Assembly: GCA_900708905.1 (NCBI GenBank)
Contig: CAADRB010000041.1
Location: forward strand, 599,601 to 663,600
DNA from: Hymenolepis diminuta
Taxonomy: Eukaryota; Platyhelminthes; Cestoda; Cyclophyllidea; Hymenolepididae
Direction: 5' to 3'
DNA length: 64,000 bases
Shown here: positions 1 through 11,400 of the stretch, in pieces
How positions within the stretch are numbered: position 1 is the first letter of the stretch
Layout: each line of letters begins with the position of its first letter
The notes under the pieces: model-generated
Database searches by the model: none
Told to the model about the DNA's origin: nothing
Seen by the model: the letters and a program-made list of their open reading frames with translations, nothing else
Made by a program: the position numbers and the translations under genes

Positions 1-2269
1 TGGTGATCAAGCAGGTAGGATTTCGGGACTAATTGTTGCTTGGATGTGGTAGACTCGGAACCAAATCATGCAGAGATGACTTTTGTCATGGTAGATGTCA
101 AAATGGCATGAGATTTGTTATTTTTACTTTATTTCCAACTAACAGATGTAATTTTGTATCATAACAGACCGACTGAACTTGAGTTGCAATAGGAGTCACC
201 TTAAGAAGGACAGGTACAACCGGAAATTGAGTACAATCTCTAGAAGTATTTAGAGAAACAATGATGGTTATAAATATCAGTAAACATTTTGGTCTCAGTC
301 TTGCAGAAGAAATCTTAATTTCTGCGGACAAGCTATCAAATATTTTGTAAAGAATCGAGTAATCGACTATTTGTTGAGAAGCAGAATTATTTTTTCCTAT
401 CCGGGTTGTAAAATCAGTAGAGGAGGTAAATAATATGTGCTCGCCACTTGTTATAAACTAACCTACCTCCCAAATAGCCACACATCAATAATAACACGTA
501 AATGCCCTAAAGGTAAGCTGTACTCCAAAATTGCGCAAGGCAACAACCCTGCAATTTAGCACATTTTAACAAATGTGCGAATTTAATGAATAATTACCAT
601 TTAACCATACGATTATTTACCTTCAACATAAGTTACCTAAAATATGTTTTATCGGAAAAGGTTAAGATCTAGATGTTGTAATTGGGATAAATTGAACTTA
701 TCACTAATTTTTAACTACGAAAATTCGCTTATATTAGATGAATTCGCTCAAATACTCAAGTACGCAGGGCCTGCTTGATATCCTTGTTACGATAGTATAT
801 TGCGCTTTTTTAGATTTGGTCACTCAAAATTTGAAAGATCAGTAATTCATTCTATGTTCATCTTGAGTGAATGCTGCTTATTGAGCTCTGCATTAACTAT
901 CGCAGCTCTACTATGTTAAGATCATGGATGCAATTTAATACCATGTAGGATCTTTCTGCTTTCTCAACTTTGGAAATAAAGCAAATTACCTCCTCTATCT
1001 AATGGTGTTCATTTTTCCAGAGCCCCAATCGCAATTGGAATTTCGTCACTGTTTAGTTAAATTAGTAATATTAATTAAATAATATTAACCGATGAACGAA
1101 TTCTAAACCCTATGCAGTATTTAGTCCTATTTCAGTAGTACTTTGGAATCACTTCAATAGCCATGATCTTAATCCGCCAATAACCATCAACCTTTGAAAC
1201 TTCCCTTTATTCTATTGGAAACCATGGTCTCTATCTCACTGTTATGAAATACGTGTAATCGGTCCTATCAACAAAACGTAAAAAACCGATAACAGTGTAG
1301 TGATAAATTTTGTCGTTTTTCTCTGATTAAAATTCTCAAAATTTTGGTTGTATTTCTTACTATGAGTCAGCCCGACCTTACTATTCAGTTCGACATTTGA
1401 AACTCTCCTGTGTCCACAACTCGAACTGCATCAATACAGAACATTCGACGATGTCAACTTAGTGAGTCAGTTTTGACCTTACTTGTCTAACACCTGCAAT
1501 TGGTCTGACCCAACAAATTTATCTCAAGTCTCCAATTACAAACGCTATTTTGAGTTCCCTAAGAAATCAAGCCATTTCGTAACGCTACTCTACGCCTTTT
1601 TGCATACCACTTCCTGTACCACCTCAGACGCCTCTTTGCCACGACATGCTCACCAATCCCATCTACCTTCTTAACTACTTATCCTCCTACTAAAACTGCT
1701 TAATTAATGGACGTCTCCAAACGGGAAATAGATTAGTTGATTGCAACTAAAGGTACAATTCAACTGTCATAATACGAGTAATACCACCTACCAACATTCC
1801 CCAATGCGACTTACTCGTTACTGAAATTATTTAAGTAGACATTACTTGAAAATTAGAATTTGACTCAGTCGTAATGTTGCGCCTACAGCTCTAACTAGTG
1901 CGGTTTATTTCAGAACTGAGCCCACCCAACATTCAAATTCCAACCCCCAAAAAACGCCAAATGCAAATATTCGTATTACAAATAACATCAGAAACGCGCT
2001 GATCGCAAGTGTGCCCCCACCAGTACGTATGATTCTAGTTGAGGCGTCAAGTAAAAACACTTCGCAACCAAACAAAGTCTTCACCTCACTCTCTACATTT
2101 GATCAAAACTTCAATGCCCCTATACACAAGGCAAGTCATACAAAATAAAAAGGGAGAAAAAGAATATACGATTCAAGGGGAGGAAATTGTGTGCAAGATG
2201 TGGTGGGAAAGAAACAAAGGAGGAAAAACCAGTGGTTGAAAGACGTCTTACATACAGCACCTTTGGTGT
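1..2269. other. No recognisable gene
   Basis: AT-rich non-coding sequence beyond the 3' end of the TMEM165-like gene. Only short open frames without family resemblance or paired splice sites are present. The part nearest position 2269 must include the 3' UTR of that gene. Confidence 0.6.
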
Positions 2270-5200
2270 CTATTTTGAAACATCAGGGTGAATGACAAAT
2301 GTGGCAATGCCAAAGAGAAGGAAGGTGACTCCACCAATATATGTCACTAAAATACGAAAAAAGAACAGGATTAACAAGGAAATATTAAGCATATTAAAAA
2401 GAAATTTAGTATTTTAATAATTTATATCTTTGATACTGACCATATCATTATCCAAAAGAAAGTCTGAGAGTACTTAATAGGATTTAAGTGGGGTAATCTT
2501 AGGACTACACCATCTTAGAGACACGGCCTTGAAGAGCTAGCTCAGCGGATTCTTCTGGTAAATTCCCAATTCCCATATCCTGAAATTTCTTGAGTTATTA
2601 GATATTAAAGAGAAAGCTTACATGGAGTTACAGCAAAGACAAATCAATTAAGACGCTAAAGAAATCTTTAGTTTGACTAGATTATCAAAACAATTAAGTA
2701 CGAAGTTGCCAATTCTATGAGAATGTTCACAGAAAAGAAGGCAGTGCTGCTGCACTTTTGATGGGAACATTAGTTCTGAGTGGCAACGATCAACAAGGAT
2801 TTCCAGTGCCAAATTTCCGGTTGCTTTGTCTCTCATAAAAGATAAGCAGTGTAATTAAAACTCTACATGTCAGAATGTCATTCTTAACGCTGACATTAGA
2901 TTCAATGCGCGTCCCTTCAAAAGATCTTGGAAAAAAACAGTACTGCATATTGTTCTGAGCTGAGTACTTTAGAACTAAATATCCCGAACTTCAAGAAACA
3001 AATCCTCTTACCCCTTCCCCAAATTAAATCCTCACAGAAGTTGTGTAAAATGAGATGGAAGAGCACGCAAAAAAATCGATTAGATAAATGTGGACATTAA
3101 TCTTTCGCAATATGCGCAGAGGGACGCCAGAAAAAAAAGATCAAACGGAGATCAACATTTGAAGAGAAGGCACTGAGAATGTAGAGCATAGTGCTTAGTA
3201 TTTCTAAACTGTTCAAAATTAGTACCTATTATACTACACTGTAACTCAGCAAGACAAAAAAATTTACAATTTTTCAAATGAAATTGGATGACATTAAAGT
3301 ACAATAAGGGATAAAGGGGAGGTCTTACTCTACTTGAATTTTTGGATTCCGGTGGTACAATATTTACTTAATGGGCACTTCAGTGCTTCACGTTCCAAAA
3401 TGTATTTTTCACTATTACATCTCCTAGATTACTGAAAAAATACTTGCCTATTGACCGATCGATTAATTACGATGGTCGGTCTTACCACTTTAATTCACTT
3501 TTTCTTTCGAAGGCCGGAAAAGTAGGAAAGTACGAGCTCAAACGTTTCAACATGTTCTTATGGACGAGACTAGCGAATGCATCCTAAATATAGCACAACC
3601 CATTAAAGTTCACCCAAGATTAATCCTGTTATTCACTAATATCTAACCATAAAGAATCGTAAAATTAAGCGTTCCCAAGTTAAGTAAAAGAGAACATTTA
3701 GAAAAGACGATAGAAAAGTAACATCCTGTAAAGATCGGCACACAATGAAATAAGGCAACCTCCTGTTCGAGCTCAGAGAAGGTGATGGATCATTACAGAA
3801 GTAGCTACGCAGACAGACAAAAAGAACGTAGAACTGTCGTACAAAAGTTTGCAATATCCCCAGCGGTTAAAGAAACTGCAAATGAATGCTTATGTATAAT
3901 TCAATTGTTAAAAATAGCCTCATTGTAAGCGTGTTCTTTTAAAATATATTTTTAAAAAACTGTATACTTCTAACTCTGGTTCTCACAATGAAAACTTATG
4001 GTGTAAATGATATGGTAAAGAGTAGTGGATAAGGATCCTGGAGCTGTTCAGATGGGAAATTCGCATTCTATAATACAATACATAGTATCTTTAATAATAT
4101 ATGTGCATATCATTTAATTAATACTGCGTCGGTGGCGCAACGATTACTATGCTTGTCTGTGAATTTAGCGGTCACTAGCTGAATTCCCACCGGTGCACTC
4201 TCATTGAATGGAAGGACCGACCGCACTGATTAACTCTGGCTGATCAAAGGGAGTGTCAGAATTCGAGGTTTTCCATTGATTTCACCCTCAAAAATGAGTT
4301 CTAAATGGGTTTGGGAGCTATTATTATCAATAGACTAAAAATTATTTTCATTCCATAATACATAAACTAAGCAGAAAATACGTCACATGTGTGTGTATCT
4401 AAAATGATATTGACTCCTAAAGGCAAAGCTTCACGTCAGCAAAACGATTTATAATATAGACGTCATCTGATGGGATGTGCAAGAGTATTATATATATTTT
4501 TAAAAAAAGCAATTTTATGAAGGTTAAAGCCCGGAAAAAGCAAGGGCAATAGCAAATGTTAATTGGAAGTTCACTAATGCGCATCAATAACTTTGCGCTA
4601 AATTGATATCTATAGCATGCACCAATACCATAGCGGTCAATATGCACGTTAGAATACCCACTGGCGCACATCCATTGAACGGAACGACTAACCGCAATGG
4701 TTAATATTAGTTAAGTGAAAAGTAGCATAATGGAACGTTCCATCAGAAATACTCCTCTGTACAAGAAAAGTGCTGGAAAACGTATACCTTTCATGGAATT
4801 TTGAAATTATTTGCCCATTTTGTTAATGTAGATTTTCAGAGGGATATCTGGGCTATAGCCTATAAATTGCACAGCCCTCCTAGTAAGAACTTGGTAAGTG
4901 TGGATTACATAGCTCTATTGTTTTATGCTTCGAGATTAAGATTATACATATATGCTGTGTCGTCCAAAGAAGCATTTTAGTTCTATTAACAAAAGTAACC
5001 TTTCTGTTAATCAAGGGACTAATCAAGCGCTGGACTTATGACTCACAAACCGGGAAAATCCAATCTGACTCCATAGAAACTAAAAAGTCCTAATTGGCGT
5101 ATACAGCGACATACAAAAAGGCAGAGTAGAAAAAAAATAACTTCAGTTATAGAAGAGACTAATCATGCATCGCATTTATGACCACTAGACCACTATCGAG

Positions 5201-6823
5201 ATCATGAAATCAAAAAAGATGGAATGTAATAAATTACATTAGAGGTCAAATAAAATTTCAATACAAACACTGTCGAATATTGCTTCCATAAAAAGTTTCA
5301 GACTAGAATCCAACTTTGACTAGTGGAGTAGCGTTCTAGAGCCTCCCCGGTAAGAAAATCACATTATACCACTCTTTCTTTGATTAAGTGTAACCATCGG
5401 GTTTGAATATCTAGATAAGCACTAGTGACATTCGAACTACGATCCAGCGACCTGACATCAAATTTTAGTGATTCAATGATTTGGTAACATAAATATGCAA
5501 GATTGTGGAGATTTTATCAAAGTTGACCGTACAGATAATAGTAAACGCCTCTACAGCAGCATCAACTCCATATGGTATATAATATTAAAAGCACATTTTA
5601 GTATGCTATAATCGGATTCGCAGACCACCGCTACGGTAGCCATGTCAACAAAGGGGAAATGTAAACAATTTAATTTCAAAAGGTAAATAGAAATCCTATT
5701 GAATAAAGACTCACCATCAACAATGGAACTCCATTAATGCACATACTCTTGTTGGAAAACGTTTAAAACTAATCCACTTTAGAGATTATGGGAACTTCCA
5801 CTCTTCATTATTATAGCTAGCATGGAACTAGAGATTAAGATTAGTAAGATTAAACGGTGTATTTCAAGCTTTAAACTACGTGCATCGCAAATTTTGCAAA
5901 AAACGAAGCTGAACTTGGATAATAACGAGGCCAGTCATGTAGCTGGGTGATGGCTAGCGAGCCACCATCATCTTGTTAACAAAGCAAAAAAAGTAAATAA
6001 TAAATTGCATCAAGCATGAAAGTTCGACGTACACCACTTGACAGGAATACGCTGAGCTACAATTCGACCAGCAAGAACAGCCAGACCGGTGCAAAGGGCA
6101 TGTCCAAAGCAGCCACCCATAATAACACCAAAAACGTCCTAATTTGAAAACATAAAAATCATGTAAATATTAAATCGATTTTAGAAGAATAAAATATAAA
6201 GGGATAATTTTACTCACTTCGCGAGCAGCTAGCACAATAGTTGTTATTTGTGAGCGATCACCCCATTCTGCTAAAAATGTCATCACAAAAGCTTCAGCGA
6301 AAATTGGTGAAAGAAGGCCTCGAAGAACGGCTTTCAGTCGGACACAAGATGTACTAGGTCCTGAAAGTTGTTCCTCAACTTCCTTGTACTCCTCTTTGCT
6401 ATCCTCTGATCGCATATAATAAGCTTCTTTAAGCATCTTGAGTCCAAATAGAAGAAAGAGAATTCCGGAGAGATAGTAGGTGTAAATACGTGGAAGAATC
6501 TCGGTGGCATAACCCATCAAAGCAGACAAGACTGTCATGGTGACCAAAGCGGACATTGCTCCAGCATAAACTATCTTTCTCGAGTGATCGATTGACATGA
6601 TTGCAGCAATGAAAAAGGTTTTATCACCAAGCTCAGAAATAATAATAACATAAATGGATGCGATAAATGCTTGCATGAAACGATTTAAATAAGTCTTAGA
6701 AGCACCCTGTACTGATTTCTCCCCATCAGCTTGACCTTTTGGAATAACGGCACAATTTGCTGTGTATAATATGGTGAAGACTGAGAGAAGAAAAAAGCAG
6801 GGTGACAGCAATTTCATCCCCAT
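2270..6823 (-). CDS. TMEM165: TMEM165/GDT1 family Golgi cation exchanger
   Basis: Three exons read on the minus strand: 6823-6218, 6138-6033 and 2346-2270, with GT-AG introns of 79 and 3,686 nt in compatible phase, giving 262 residues. The family (UPF0016) moves Ca2+/Mn2+ against protons in the Golgi and supports glycosylation. Both hallmark E-x-G-D-(K/R)-(S/T) motifs are visible: ELGDKT at residues 64-69 in the first membrane cluster and EWGDRS at 186-191 in the second, each surrounded by hydrophobic helices. Residues 1-25 look like a signal peptide, and a charged loop (about 135-155) links the halves. The last exon (VTYIGGVTFLLFGIATF) supplies the final helix, and the protein ends in TAG. 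The start is the first ATG; a second ATG lies two codons in. No close neighbour suggests co-regulation. Confidence 0.93.
4128..4270 (+). repeat. tRNA-like SINE fragment, copy a
   Basis: The head contains a sequence resembling a Pol III A box (TGGCGCAACGA) and, about 40 nt on, a degenerate B box (AGCTGAATTCC). A tail follows with CATTGAATGGAAGGACCGACC. The tail recurs at about 4660-4715, 40425-40475 and 40625-40690, so this is a dispersed repeat and not a functional tRNA gene. Confidence 0.5.
4610..4715 (+). repeat. SINE-like fragment, copy b
   Basis: It aligns by eye to the 3' two thirds of the 4128-4270 element: AGCGGTCA, a CCCACTGGCGCAC block, CCATTGAACGGAACGAC, then CGCAATGGTTAATATTA. The A-box part is not preserved. 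Confidence 0.5.
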
Positions 6824-7670
6824 ACTTCTGCTATTGACATCAAAGGTCTGTGACCTTGAATTGGCAGGTGCAATTGCGCCAATTTCAATGTTAGCATTAT
6901 TATTATTATTGTATTCTAACTTTACATAAATTTAGAATATCTTTTTATAAAAGGAATGAGGCGAATTTTTAGTCCAAATATTGAAGGCAGTTAGTGAAAA
7001 AGTACACACTGTAATTGCAAGTAAGTACATTCATTTTAAATATCGGTGAAACCCGAACTTTAATTTTGGATATTTTAATAAGCATAAAAAATTTCGTTTT
7101 TGTTTATAATGACAGCTCTTACATGGTGAATAACACATGCAATATTTGATAAGCCAAATTTCGATTAGCGGTCTAGATGCGCAAAATATCGATAATTAAT
7201 AATATCTTCGAGAGTTTATTTCAACGCTAAGTTTTTAAGAGGACGCCAACATTGAAATGCAGGATATCTATGACGGTTTTTAAAATTACTCTCTAAAGTC
7301 CGACCCTCAACTGATGTATTGATGATACACTTACCACTAGCTAAAAATAAATTTGTTTTGTTAATAATTGCATGCTCCCGTTATTTTAATTATTAATCTT
7401 TACACAAACTCTGATTTTCGTGCATACGGTTTATTTATTTCTAAAAATTAAAAATTTGACTCTGTGCATACTAGTAGATACTTTCTCAAACCAAATATCC
7501 TTCTTCTCAGTAATCAATCAACTGACGTAAATCTTGAATAATACAGTTCAAACTATTTTGACCGCATTAGTTCAAAGTTAAAATATCAATGCATCTTAAG
7601 GAATTAAGTGAGATGACAGATGACACTCTAGAAGATTCTAAATGCCTACCATAGTTCAGTAATTATTTAT
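6824..7670. other. Upstream region of TMEM165-like gene
   Basis: This must hold the promoter and 5' UTR of the minus-strand TMEM165-like gene. No TATA box or other motif could be assigned with confidence. No coding sequence is seen. Confidence 0.5.
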
Positions 7671-7674
7671 TGCT

Positions 7675-8005
7675 ATAGCCAGCAGATGTCTATTATCACC
7701 TAGCGATTAGAAATGATTGATTGACGATAAAATCTCCACTACAGTGTCCACAGGCAGTGTGTTTGCGTGTCTGAACATGGATACCTAGACAAGTGTCTAT
7801 CATCACGCCGAGCCTCCGATAACGAAACATGACTGACATCCAACGAAGAAATGCTTAGTATATAAATCTAATTTACTTATTAATAAATTGGGGTGGCTTG
7901 CCTGCCACCTCCGAACTGATTTGGCGACATGAGTGGCTTGATTTATTCTATCTATTCGATCGATGTGGCCCCGATAGATCTTTCACGTTATTACACTTAG
8001 TGATG
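7675..8005 (+). repeat. Dispersed repeat R1, copy 1
   Basis: First of three direct copies. Shared landmarks are AGCAGATGTC at the left end, GAAATGATTGATTGACG, then ACATGACTGACATC about 130 nt on, a GGTGGCTTGCCTGCCACCTCC block, and TCTATTCGATCGATGTGGCCC. Similarity to the copies at 8560 and 9115 is clear but diverged, so these are old insertions or old tandem duplicates. No protein-coding potential is seen. Confidence 0.7.
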
Positions 8006-8559
8006 ATGTAATTGAACCTCCAAACTTCTTTAGCAAATACGTTTAGCCCTATTCATGGCGCACTATTCGATCAATAAGTTAAAATAAATTTTAGTTCTCA
8101 ATTTAAGGCATGACCCTACACGGTGATCATTTGTATTGAACAAGATTTGATTCGATACGCCTTTAGGCAATAATCAATGTTACTTTTCAGAATGCCAATA
8201 TACTCCGCCATTACTTACATTATTAAAACGCAAAAAAGTTTAAGACCAGCATTTCATTATTTGAATATGCTATTTTGTAAAATATCATAAACCAAACTTT
8301 CGGATTTTTTTCTCCAGGATGCCGATGACTTAGTAGCAAGCCTGTCATTCAAATTTATGAAATATTATCTATTTAACCTGATTTATAACTAATGCAAGAT
8401 TTTTAATAATCAAAAACCAAGTTCAATAATTATAATAAACAATTTATCACTGTTTTATCTTAAAGTAGTAATCTTTTTCCGATGTGGACACAGTATTGAA
8501 TAGGAGCCACGCGGTAGCTATAAGTCAAATCACTTTCTGTCATGCCAGCTTTCTGTAGA

Positions 8560-8870
8560 CCGCAACTGCATGCCAACACCTGGCAATTAGAAATGATTGA
8601 CTGTCGGTAAGATCTCTCCAAGTATCCACAAGCATCCCAGCTCTGTGCGTCTTTGTACCTAGATATCTGAACAGATGCTAACCACTACATCGAGACATGA
8701 CTTATATCTAACGAAAAAATGTTTTGTAAACAAATTTAAATAATTTATCAACAAATCCGGGTGGCTTCGCCAGCCATCTCCGTACTGATCTAGCAACACG
8801 AGTGACTTTACTTACTCCGTCTATTCGATCGGTGTTGCCCCGGTCCACATAACTTTATTACGTCACTCAT
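8560..8870 (+). repeat. Dispersed repeat R1, copy 2
   Basis: Aligns with the 7675 copy through GGCAATTAGAAATGATTGAC, ACATGACTTATATC, GGTGGCTTCGCCAGCCATCT and TCTATTCGATCGGTGTTGCCC in the same order and spacing. Confidence 0.7.
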
Positions 8871-8879
8871 GACACTCAT

Positions 8880-8935
8880 GCCGAGATTTTATCGTTTCCG
8901 AGCATTAGGTGTTGACTGACATCTGCTGCCTAGAG
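8880..8935 (-). repeat. Inverted left-end fragment of repeat R1
   Basis: The reverse complement reads GGCAGCAGATGTCAGTCAAC followed by a GGAAACGATAAAATCTC stretch, matching the left end of the copy at 9119-9175. It lies head to head with that copy. Confidence 0.65.
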
Positions 8936-9114
8936 AACAATCATGATTTATTTAAAGAGTTAGATTATTTGATCAATTTGCCATTAGCAACCAGATTTTG
9001 AGAGAACACAAAAGACGGTTGATTAGAACCTTATGTAAAGTCACAGATAAAGCCACGGTCGGATATGCAGGCTGGTTAGAGAGGTTGTAACTTGCAGACG
9101 TGGGATATTGTATT

Positions 9115-9435
9115 AAAATGTATAGCAGCAGATGTCAGTCAGCATCTTGCAACCGGAAATGATAAGATATCGATGACAGTATCTGAGTGGATCAGGTATT
9201 TATTGTCTGTGTATAGATACCTGCACAGTTGTCAATCATCATGCGATGACATTGAGGAGCGGACATGACTGATCTCTTATGAAGGAAGGTTTGTACGTAA
9301 ACCCTAATTTGTTTATCAATACATCGAGGGAGCTTTGCCGGCCACCTTCTCACTTTACTTGACAATATTCGTTCTATTCATTCCATTCCTTTGGTATTGT
9401 GACACTTCGCACAGTGGTCACATCCATAACACCAC
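9115..9435 (+). repeat. Dispersed repeat R1, copy 3
   Basis: Left end AGCAGATGTCAGTCAGCATC, middle GGACATGACTGATCTC, then GCTTTGCCGGCCACCTTCTC. This is the same order of landmarks as the two copies upstream, with more divergence at the right end. Confidence 0.65.
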
Positions 9436-9761
9436 AACATTAAATTACTCTTCCACTAATCATATCCACGAATCATGCTTAGATAGCCCGCTAGCATGAC
9501 GTGAATGGCCTTTTTAGGTGATTAAACAGGTCGGCTAAATAGAAAGGCTGGAGTTTAATAAGGGTTCAAAAGTTTAGTAAGACATTAAGAGTAACCAGTA
9601 TTTCACTAATTAATTAAAAGTGAAATTACATCGATGCATTAAAATAATATGCGCTTCTAACATAATTTCCGTCCATAGCCTTAGTAGCATAAACTGTCAT
9701 AGGGAAAAATTTTTCAGATTAAAAAACATGAGATATTTTCTTTAATTAATTAAATCTATAA

Positions 9762-9767
9762 TTTATT
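9762..9767 (-). terminator. AATAAA poly(A) signal overlapping a stop codon
   Basis: On the minus strand the sequence reads GAATAAATT. The TAA stop of the zinc-finger-like gene (9765-9763) lies inside AATAAA. If this signal is used, the 3' UTR would be only some 15-30 nt. Confidence 0.45.
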
Positions 9768-11400
9768 CAAGAAGATGTACCAGGTCAACCTCTTTATTAT
9801 GATCACTATTGGACATAATTCTTTCTTCTGCTCTTCTGCAAATTGTTCTGCTAACCCACCTTTCAATTCGTTGGGCAATTCTCTTCTCGGATTCATGAAG
9901 ATTTTTCTCCGGAACTTTTCTCTCCTCCGATCTTCTTTCATCTGTCTCATTACTAGCTCCTATTATAATATCAAATTTCAACAATTGGGGGCATTTCGTC
10001 CAGGGGGTTAGAGCTGTGATTACCTCACCCATAGTATAATGAACTTGCGTCATACAGGGATAGCATTCTCTACTGCAATTCTTAGAATGTTCAATAGCTT
10101 CAGAGATTGAAAATACAACCAAGTGACAGGCCTCACAAGCATAAGTTTCCATGATTCCAAGGGGTTGAACAAACAGTCGTTCATATCTTTCTCTTCTAGG
10201 GCAAGGATGAGTTAAGAAACAATCAAATTGCTGATAAATTTCCTCACAATCTCCACATCTAAACCTCTCATGACGTGCTGGAATGAATGGATGCTCATCC
10301 ATCTCTCTAGACCAACGTCTTAGAGCTACTCCCACCAAATCAGACGTATTGATTCGGACAAAGGCAAAGCTGACCGGGGAACAAGATTTCAAGTGTTCGA
10401 TACATTCGAAGATATCCACAAAAAGACAAGAACAGTCGCAACAGAGGAGAATTAACTCCAAGTTAAATGGAGTTAGTTTCTTTCCCGCTACACATGGATG
10501 ATAAAGAAATTCCATCAAATCTGTCTGCTCAAAACCGCATTCAGGACAGTTGATATTACTTAATGAAATACCATCCGTAAAATCAATGGTGTTATCGCTA
10601 AGATCGAAACCAGCTCCATTATGCAGATGATAATCAAAATCAAAGCAATGTCTCCCAGTGACAAATTGTTGACAGGCGATTTCAGCTGTTGTTAAACCGA
10701 AATCAATACAGAATGCCCTCTTTGAGTTGCAATAGATAACATGTCTACCATACTCTCTTTCACTTAGAAATACAAACTTACAACACATGCATGTTTTCAG
10801 TCGTCTAAGTTGAGTAGGGGTAAGTACGATAAATAGACAGCAACTGTGGAGGATAAACTCAATCTTCGACTTGAATCTCCTACTGCATTTACAGCAGCGA
10901 CAGACATAATTATAGTCTGGCTCATGGGGCTGAATTTCGCGTTCAGATCTCCTAGCCCAATTGATGTAGTAGTCATGGTGTTGACGATAGCTAATAGGAA
11001 TGACTTCTTCTGGTGTCCACCATTCAGAAATATCACAGCGTTTATGGTCAAAACATCGGTGACTAGCATAGTCAGTATGGGAATAGAAAACGACTTCGCA
11101 AACCCGACAAGCAAAAGCTTGAGTACAACCTAAATGATACTTTGCAGAGTAATACTTTCGCCAACAGCTGTGATCGATAAAGGACCGGAAGCTGCAGAGA
11201 ACCAAACTGCATCGAGCACATCGAAAATTCTTAAATTTATAGTCCGGAAGGTCTGAAGATGTGGAGATAAGTTTGTGTCGAACGTCTTTCAAGACAATAG
11301 GGGAAACTTCAGCGAAGGCGATTTCTTTATTCTTGGTGATAGTCTTGTTCGAACCCTTACTCTTTTCTTTACTGCCACTGCTTTTACTTTTCGAAGACAT
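9763..11400 (-). CDS. Eight-module C-x2-C-x12-H-x(1/3)-C zinc-finger-like protein, unrecognised
   Basis: An intronless frame of 545 residues, with start chosen at 11400 (MSSKSKSSGSK). The frame is open for 53 more codons upstream (to 11559), but that part is hydrophobic and unlike the basic Ser/Lys tail that follows. Eight modules share exactly 12 residues between the second Cys and the His, with first Cys at residues 61, 98, 169, 204, 285, 320, 382 and 422. The ending is H-x1-C in modules 1, 2, 3, 5 and 7 and H-x3-C in 4, 6 and 8, so the array reads as four pairs. Each pair is followed 12-14 residues later by a T-x2-(E/D)-(V/I/L) helix motif. The geometry suggests zinc binding and possibly nucleic-acid or protein binding (inference). 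I do not recognise the family. The stop codon overlaps an AATAAA signal. Confidence 0.8.
   Translation of the reverse strand: MSSKSKSSGSKEKSKGSNKTITKNKEIAFAEVSPIVLKDVRHKLISTSSDLPDYKFKNFRCARCSLVLCSFRSFIDHSCWRKYYSAKYHLGCTQAFACRVCEVVFYSHTDYASHRCFDHKRCDISEWWTPEEVIPISYRQHHDYYINWARRSEREIQPHEPDYNYVCRCCKCSRRFKSKIEFILHSCCLFIVLTPTQLRRLKTCMCCKFVFLSEREYGRHVIYCNSKRAFCIDFGLTTAEIACQQFVTGRHCFDFDYHLHNGAGFDLSDNTIDFTDGISLSNINCPECGFEQTDLMEFLYHPCVAGKKLTPFNLELILLCCDCSCLFVDIFECIEHLKSCSPVSFAFVRINTSDLVGVALRRWSREMDEHPFIPARHERFRCGDCEEIYQQFDCFLTHPCPRRERYERLFVQPLGIMETYACEACHLVVFSISEAIEHSKNCSRECYPCMTQVHYTMGEVITALTPWTKCPQLLKFDIIIGASNETDERRSEERKVPEKNLHESEKRIAQRIERWVSRTICRRAEERIMSNSDHNKEVDLVHLLE

Larger units (their letters stand above)
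2347..6032 (-). other. Large intron 2 of TMEM165-like gene
   Basis: A 3.7-kb intron bounded by a GTACGT donor (6032 side) and a TTTTAG acceptor (2347 side). It carries SINE-like fragments near 4128-4270 and 4610-4715; otherwise I see no coding or structural signal. Confidence 0.8.

Noticed and set aside
4128..4210. tRNA gene
   Set aside because: The A and B boxes are degenerate, no cloverleaf stems could be paired, and the sequence recurs with a common tail, so it is a SINE-like repeat.
10797..11133. Open frames of 95-105 residues overlapping the zinc-finger-like gene
   Set aside because: Shadows of the 545-residue frame, with no independent motifs.
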